NCBI GenBank assembly: GCA_002412545.1
Contig: DHVG01000013.1
Location: forward strand, 150,165 to 214,164
Reading direction: 5' to 3'
Source of the DNA: Elusimicrobia bacterium UBA5214
Lineage (GTDB): Bacteria; Elusimicrobiota; UBA5214
DNA: 64,000 nucleotides
The notes under the pieces were generated by a model, which saw only the letters and a list, made by a program, of their open reading frames with translations, made no database searches and was not told the origin of the DNA. Below are positions 60,463 to 64,000 of this stretch, piece after piece. The position numbers and the translations under genes are program-made. Positions within the stretch are counted from its first letter, which is position 1. Each line of letters starts with the position of its first letter.

Positions 60463-61074
60463 TTACTCGGATAACTTGCGGAGAATAATTTCTAAAGTTT
60501 CTCCTGAAGTAAAAAAGAGAAAATGTCCTTTCACAATCGTTCCCGGTAAGTCAAAATTTGTATCCATAAAAAGTACATACATACCAGTTTGGGCATAGTC
60601 AACAAGAATAGAATCAACAATTGCACCAAGCATATCTCGTGTGAAATAGGGCACTGATGGTATAATTTTTATTCCAACAATTTCGGCAATAACATCAATA
60701 TAGATGTTAGTAAGAATATTGCCAATCTCTTTTAATGCGGACTGTTCAAGTTCGTAAATTTCTCTCGTATCACCAAGTTCACGTTCAAGAAGTAAATCGC
60801 TCAAAATTAAGGCACTACTTTGCGGAAAATACAGTAAGACACTACCAGTAAGAATACCAGAAAAATGGATATATACACCATTGACTACAGTTTTTTGTTC
60901 TTCAACTAAATTTGGTATCTCTTCTAAAGGAAGGACATTTATCTGACTCAAGTTTACCGAAATTTTGCGTTTGACAATTTCTTTCAAAGCATTACCCGCA
61001 CGATTCATCCCTTCGGCAAATAAAATTTTTAATTTTTTAAGTTTTTCTTCGTTAAAAAATAATTCTTCATTCAT
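60463..61074 (-). CDS. cheC: CheY-P phosphatase/CheD-binding protein CheC
   Basis: A 203-residue CheC-family protein. Two ExxN active-site motifs are visible, in FAEGMNRAG (about residue 20) and ALKEIGNILTN (about residue 110), each followed by a proline about 22 residues on. GAIVDSILVDYAQTGMYVLFMDT is the second strand pair. Two sites make it CheC rather than single-site CheX or FliY. It lies between the FtsA-like gene and cheD. Confidence 0.9.
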   Translation of the reverse strand: MNEELFFNEEKLKKLKILFAEGMNRAGNALKEIVKRKISVNLSQINVLPLEEIPNLVEEQKTVVNGVYIHFSGILTGSVLLYFPQSSALILSDLLLERELGDTREIYELEQSALKEIGNILTNIYIDVIAEIVGIKIIPSVPYFTRDMLGAIVDSILVDYAQTGMYVLFMDTNFDLPGTIVKGHFLFFTSGETLEIILRKLSE

Positions 61075-61080
61075 TGATAA

Positions 61081-63330
61081 TCACTCAAAGTATATTTTTA
61101 CATCTGAACCATCAATTAACGGTGAAGTAAATCTTGCTTCCTCATTATTAATTAACAACTTTAGTTTTTTCCCTAAAGGATACTTATTCTCTTTGGTCAA
61201 CAGTTCTTTATTCTCTAAATCAAGTGAAATATAACGAAATATATCGGCAAGAATTATTTCCGCATCTTTACCCGGATGAACTTCAATTACCGCACCATCA
61301 AAAACATAATCATCCAAATTTACTTCTTTACCATTCATCAAAATTTTACCTTTCCCACCGGGGAAAATATACTCTTCATTATTAACTTTAATCCGTAAAC
61401 TTTTCCCCTCCCGAGGCAAATCAGCAGCCTCTCTTACTCGATATGAAATTTGAGGAAAAACCTGATATTCAATCGTATCGCCCTCATTAACCATATAATC
61501 AAATGTTGTTTCTTCATTATTAACTTGCAATTGGTAATTTTTTTGTTTAAAAATTTTCATCTCTCCATTAACTAAAACACACATTTCGCTTATTGGATTT
61601 ATATTTACTTCATAACCATATTTTATTAAAACATCACGAAGTAAATAATCCGGTTTGATTACAATTATTGCTCGGTCAGGTATCTCCATTTCCGAATCAT
61701 TTACTATCTCGTTATTAAGAAAAATCTTAGGATATAATTTAATTTCTTTGCCGTTAAGCAAAACTTTTTTGATTTCCCTCTCAGGAATAAGGTCAACAAT
61801 TTTTATTTTTGCTTCTTCACCATCAGTGGCTTCAATAAAAGTTATCTCGTCATTAACTGAAACCAGTGTATCTAAACTAACAGAATTACTATTAAGTTTA
61901 ATTATTGCATTTTTACCTAAAGTACCTTTAACAATATGCATTTTATTATTAACTAAAAATGTTTTTGCTAAACCAGGACGAGCGTAAATTTTTTTTAAAT
62001 TTACACCAGCTTGCACTAACGCAGAAAATACATTTAAATTTTTATTCAAGTTAATCAAATACACTCTTTTATCGTTAACCAACAAACTTGCAAATTGTAA
62101 ACTTTTCCCTTGCAACGCAAGTAAAGCAATACCAATGGAAGTCACCCCGTCTGGACCATTAAGTTTACCCGTCTGGTCATTTAGGGATTTTACCATTTCA
62201 GTTTTTCTTATTCCAACACACTCTTTATTTAAAGACAGGAATTCAGCTAATTTTTCTCCAAGATAAGGGGTGCGACTTCCACCACCAACACAAACTACCG
62301 CCTGAGGTGAACTCCGCACCTTTGCTTCAGAAGATACCAATAATTGCCGATTATCTACACTCTGAGTAGCACTATCATCTCGGACAAAGGTGCGGGGTGA
62401 ATATTGATTAAGGACAAGTATTTCTTGGGCAATTCTTTTTGCCAGATTTTCTACCGCTGGTAAAATTTCTTTAATCATTTCCTGAGTTGACAGTTCGTAT
62501 TCTTTATCAAAAATGTTACAAAAGTTTATTTTTTCTTTCTCCAAAAGAGAACGTTTCACTCCTTCGGCAGTATTAAAATCTAAAAGATACTGTTCGGATA
62601 ATCTTTCCGTAATCTCATCCCCTGCAAAAGGTACCATTCCATAAGCAATTATACCACCTTCACCGGTAACGGCAATATCTGATGTGCCCGCCCCAATATC
62701 AACAAGTGCTAAATTTAAACGACGCATATCTTGCGGAATAATCGCATTAATCGCGGCAATTGGTTCCAGAGTTACTGAAGAAATTTCAAGATTAACTTTT
62801 TTTGCTACTGTAAAAATACTTTCTAAAACTTTGCGGGGTAAAAAAGTAGCTAAAACTTCTATTTTAATTTCTTCACCTTTCTGTCCAATAGGGTTAGTTA
62901 TTTTTTCATCATCAAGATAATAATTTACCACACTGTAACCAACACAGTAAAATTCAATACTCTCTTTACTTAAACGATTGACAATTTCTTGCACTGCCGA
63001 AAGCTCTAAATTACGCACGTCATCTCCAGCAATCTCTTCTTCCAAAGAAATATTCTTCTTTACTTTTTCTCGGAATGTACGTAACATCCTTCCGGCAACC
63101 GCGACTGCAACTTTATCTATTTTAAGATTATTTCTTTCCTCTAATATGGATTTAATTCTCTCAACAATTCTTACTACCTTCTCAATATCATGAATCTGAC
63201 CCGCATACATTGCTCTAGTTTCATGTTCTAAAATTTCACAATCAACTATGCGTAGAGAATTATCTACCAACTCAGTAAGTAAACCTCGAACTTTACGCGT
63301 CCCAATATCTAAAGCAAAAATTTTATCCAT
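61081..63330 (-). CDS. FtsA-like actin-fold ATPase with extended C-terminal repeats
   Basis: A 749-residue protein. The first 430 residues are an FtsA/MreB-like fold: phosphate-1 motif FALDIGTRKVRGLL, SHS2 insertion, phosphate-2 LALVDIGAGTSDIAV and adenosine motif VCVGGGSRTPYLGEKLA. The remaining 310 residues contain repeated beta-rich segments with NNEE or NGKE turns (LLNGKEIKLYPKIFLNNE, INNEEARF), resembling the long FtsA-like proteins of Firmicutes and candidate phyla. Residues about 311-344 (SPRTFVRDDSATQ and on) are a palindromic repeat insertion. Function may be division or pilus-related. Confidence 0.84.
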   Translation of the reverse strand: MDKIFALDIGTRKVRGLLTELVDNSLRIVDCEILEHETRAMYAGQIHDIEKVVRIVERIKSILEERNNLKIDKVAVAVAGRMLRTFREKVKKNISLEEEIAGDDVRNLELSAVQEIVNRLSKESIEFYCVGYSVVNYYLDDEKITNPIGQKGEEIKIEVLATFLPRKVLESIFTVAKKVNLEISSVTLEPIAAINAIIPQDMRRLNLALVDIGAGTSDIAVTGEGGIIAYGMVPFAGDEITERLSEQYLLDFNTAEGVKRSLLEKEKINFCNIFDKEYELSTQEMIKEILPAVENLAKRIAQEILVLNQYSPRTFVRDDSATQSVDNRQLLVSSEAKVRSSPQAVVCVGGGSRTPYLGEKLAEFLSLNKECVGIRKTEMVKSLNDQTGKLNGPDGVTSIGIALLALQGKSLQFASLLVNDKRVYLINLNKNLNVFSALVQAGVNLKKIYARPGLAKTFLVNNKMHIVKGTLGKNAIIKLNSNSVSLDTLVSVNDEITFIEATDGEEAKIKIVDLIPEREIKKVLLNGKEIKLYPKIFLNNEIVNDSEMEIPDRAIIVIKPDYLLRDVLIKYGYEVNINPISEMCVLVNGEMKIFKQKNYQLQVNNEETTFDYMVNEGDTIEYQVFPQISYRVREAADLPREGKSLRIKVNNEEYIFPGGKGKILMNGKEVNLDDYVFDGAVIEVHPGKDAEIILADIFRYISLDLENKELLTKENKYPLGKKLKLLINNEEARFTSPLIDGSDVKIYFE
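62314..62395. repeat. Palindromic in-frame insertion inside the FtsA-like gene
   Basis: Inverted arms CCGCACCTTTG (62314-62324) and CAAAGGTGCGG (62385-62395) enclose 60 bases. The block reads in frame and encodes a non-conserved stretch just before the adenosine motif. Confidence 0.8.
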
Positions 63331-63343
63331 TTCTCCTATACAA

Positions 63344-63404
63344 TCTCAAATGCCAAAATCCAAATTCGAAAATTTGACATTTGAGTTTTGATATTTGGAT
63401 TTTC
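63344..63404. repeat. AT-rich short repeat tract at the 3' end of the GAF-PAS gene
   Basis: Units near CAAATTCGAAAATTTG, AAATGCCAAAATCC and TTTGATATTTGG. The sensor gene stops exactly where this tract begins. Confidence 0.7.
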
Positions 63405-64000
63405 TCAAATGCGGGTGATATCCTGAAAAAGTATTGCGCAACCTAACGATTTACCCTCTTTATCCTGAATTACTATTGTTGAATACCCGATTCGTAAACT
63501 TTTTCCATAGATGTTACTAATCTCAATTTCTTTACGTGAATGTGTCTGTTGTAATTCTATTGCTTTTTTAAGTAGTTCAATAATTTGTGGATATTTTTTA
63601 AACCCCTCAGAATAAGGTTTACCAAGAACTGTATTCAAAGGAAGACCTAAAATTACTGAAGCACGGGGATTAAAATTAGTAACTATACCTTCTGAATCGG
63701 TAGAAACAAATCCACCACTTAAACATTGAAAAACTTGCTGATTATAATTACTTAAAAGTAACATTTCCTGATAATAAAGATAGTTTTCTAAGGTAATCGC
63801 TGCTTGTGATGAGCAAGCAACCATCAGTTCAAAATCATTCCGATTAAATGCACCAGAACGTTTATTCACAATTTCAATTATACCAACAGGTTTATCTTTA
63901 CTCAATAAAGGTAAACAAATCAATGAATGTGTTTTAAATCCTAAAAGTCGGTCAAATTCTTGATTAAACCGTGGGTCTTTCTCCGGTTCATTAACAATTA
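63405..64000 (-). CDS. GAF-PAS sensor protein, partial at the window edge
   Basis: The frame is open to the window end, so the 5' part is missing. The visible 198 residues hold the end of a GAF domain (KTHSLICLPLLSKDKPVGIIEIVNK, NDFELMVACSSQAAITLENYL) and then a PAS domain (residues about 90-190 of this piece, VFQCLSGGFVSTDSEGIVTNFN and LGCAILFQDITRI). The protein ends right after the PAS FQDIT motif. A histidine kinase core would normally follow there, so the gene may be truncated by the adjacent repeat tract. Confidence 0.8.
   Translation of the reverse strand, partial: IVNEPEKDPRFNQEFDRLLGFKTHSLICLPLLSKDKPVGIIEIVNKRSGAFNRNDFELMVACSSQAAITLENYLYYQEMLLLSNYNQQVFQCLSGGFVSTDSEGIVTNFNPRASVILGLPLNTVLGKPYSEGFKKYPQIIELLKKAIELQQTHSRKEIEISNIYGKSLRIGYSTIVIQDKEGKSLGCAILFQDITRI

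Noticed and set aside
489..62920. Many plus-strand open frames of 60-147 codons
   Set aside because: All lie antisense to well-supported minus-strand genes or in tRNA and repeat sequence. None has a convincing family match or ribosome binding site.

Overview
The window is a 64 kb stretch of an AT-rich (by eye about 36% GC) Gram-negative bacterial chromosome. It carries Kdo, heptose and lipid A genes, LptB and an LptC-LptA fusion, a PorV-like outer-membrane protein, and a large fibronectin-type surface protein with a FlgD/CHU-like C-terminus. This mix, together with HPr kinase, GH57 branching enzyme, a long FtsA-like ATPase and O-antigen ligases fused to TPR domains, suggests an uncultivated candidate-phylum lineage (Omnitrophota, Elusimicrobiota or Desantisbacteria-like). 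I cannot fix the phylum from sequence alone. Every gene I accept lies on the minus strand, so transcription runs from position 64000 towards 1.

Read in the direction of transcription, the layout is as follows. (1) 64000-59300 holds a GAF-PAS sensor, an FtsA-like ATPase, CheC, CheD and a response regulator, followed by a small gene broken by an amber codon. (2) 59190-50490 holds the surface protein, a PorV-LysM protein, a coiled-coil histidine kinase, a receiver protein with a membrane-anchored repeat domain, and a long coiled-coil protein. (3) 50443-49271 is a tRNA cluster (Val-UAC, Asp, Phe, Thr) with tRNA debris and one tRNA apparently split by another tRNA. (4) 49229-43894 holds two TPR-fused O-antigen ligases and a lipid kinase, closed by a terminator. 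(5) 43743-40334 is yebC-ruvC-ruvA-ruvB behind a good promoter. (6) 40260-36540 is an accessory patch (YhcG-type nuclease between direct repeats, DUF5674, four-helix bundle protein) plus queH, DUF2905 and spoIID. (7) 34956-29340 is queA-tgt-yajC-secD-secF. (8) 29347-7970 is a very long envelope run: Kdo transferase, acyltransferases, four GT9/GT4 glycosyltransferases, three alkaline-phosphatase-superfamily transferases, LpxK, GmhB, heptose kinase, KdsB and KdsA. (9) 7936-53 continues with a zinc-ribbon protein, KdsD, KdsC, LptCA and LptB, then a regulatory PTS module (PtsN, HPr kinase, RapZ and an EIIA-Man-like protein that lacks its histidine) and a GH57 branching enzyme.

The genes fit together as one envelope programme. 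KdsD, KdsA, KdsC and KdsB make CMP-Kdo. The heptose kinase and GmhB make part of the ADP-heptose pathway. LpxK, the LpxL-like enzyme and WaaA finish Kdo-lipid A. GT9, GT4 and GT2 enzymes build the core, O-antigen ligases add polymer, and Lpt proteins export the product. The PTS-like regulators sit beside the Lpt genes, as in many proteobacteria.

The most striking unexplained pattern is a set of degenerate heptanucleotide tandem repeats scattered through the window. They lie in gaps and also in frame inside lpxK, waaA (twice), tgt, queA, ruvC, a GT2 gene and the signal peptide of the PorV-like gene. Other odd elements are a 229-bp MITE-like sequence with inverted ends, a long hairpin between ruvA and ruvB, and a palindromic in-frame insertion in the FtsA-like gene.
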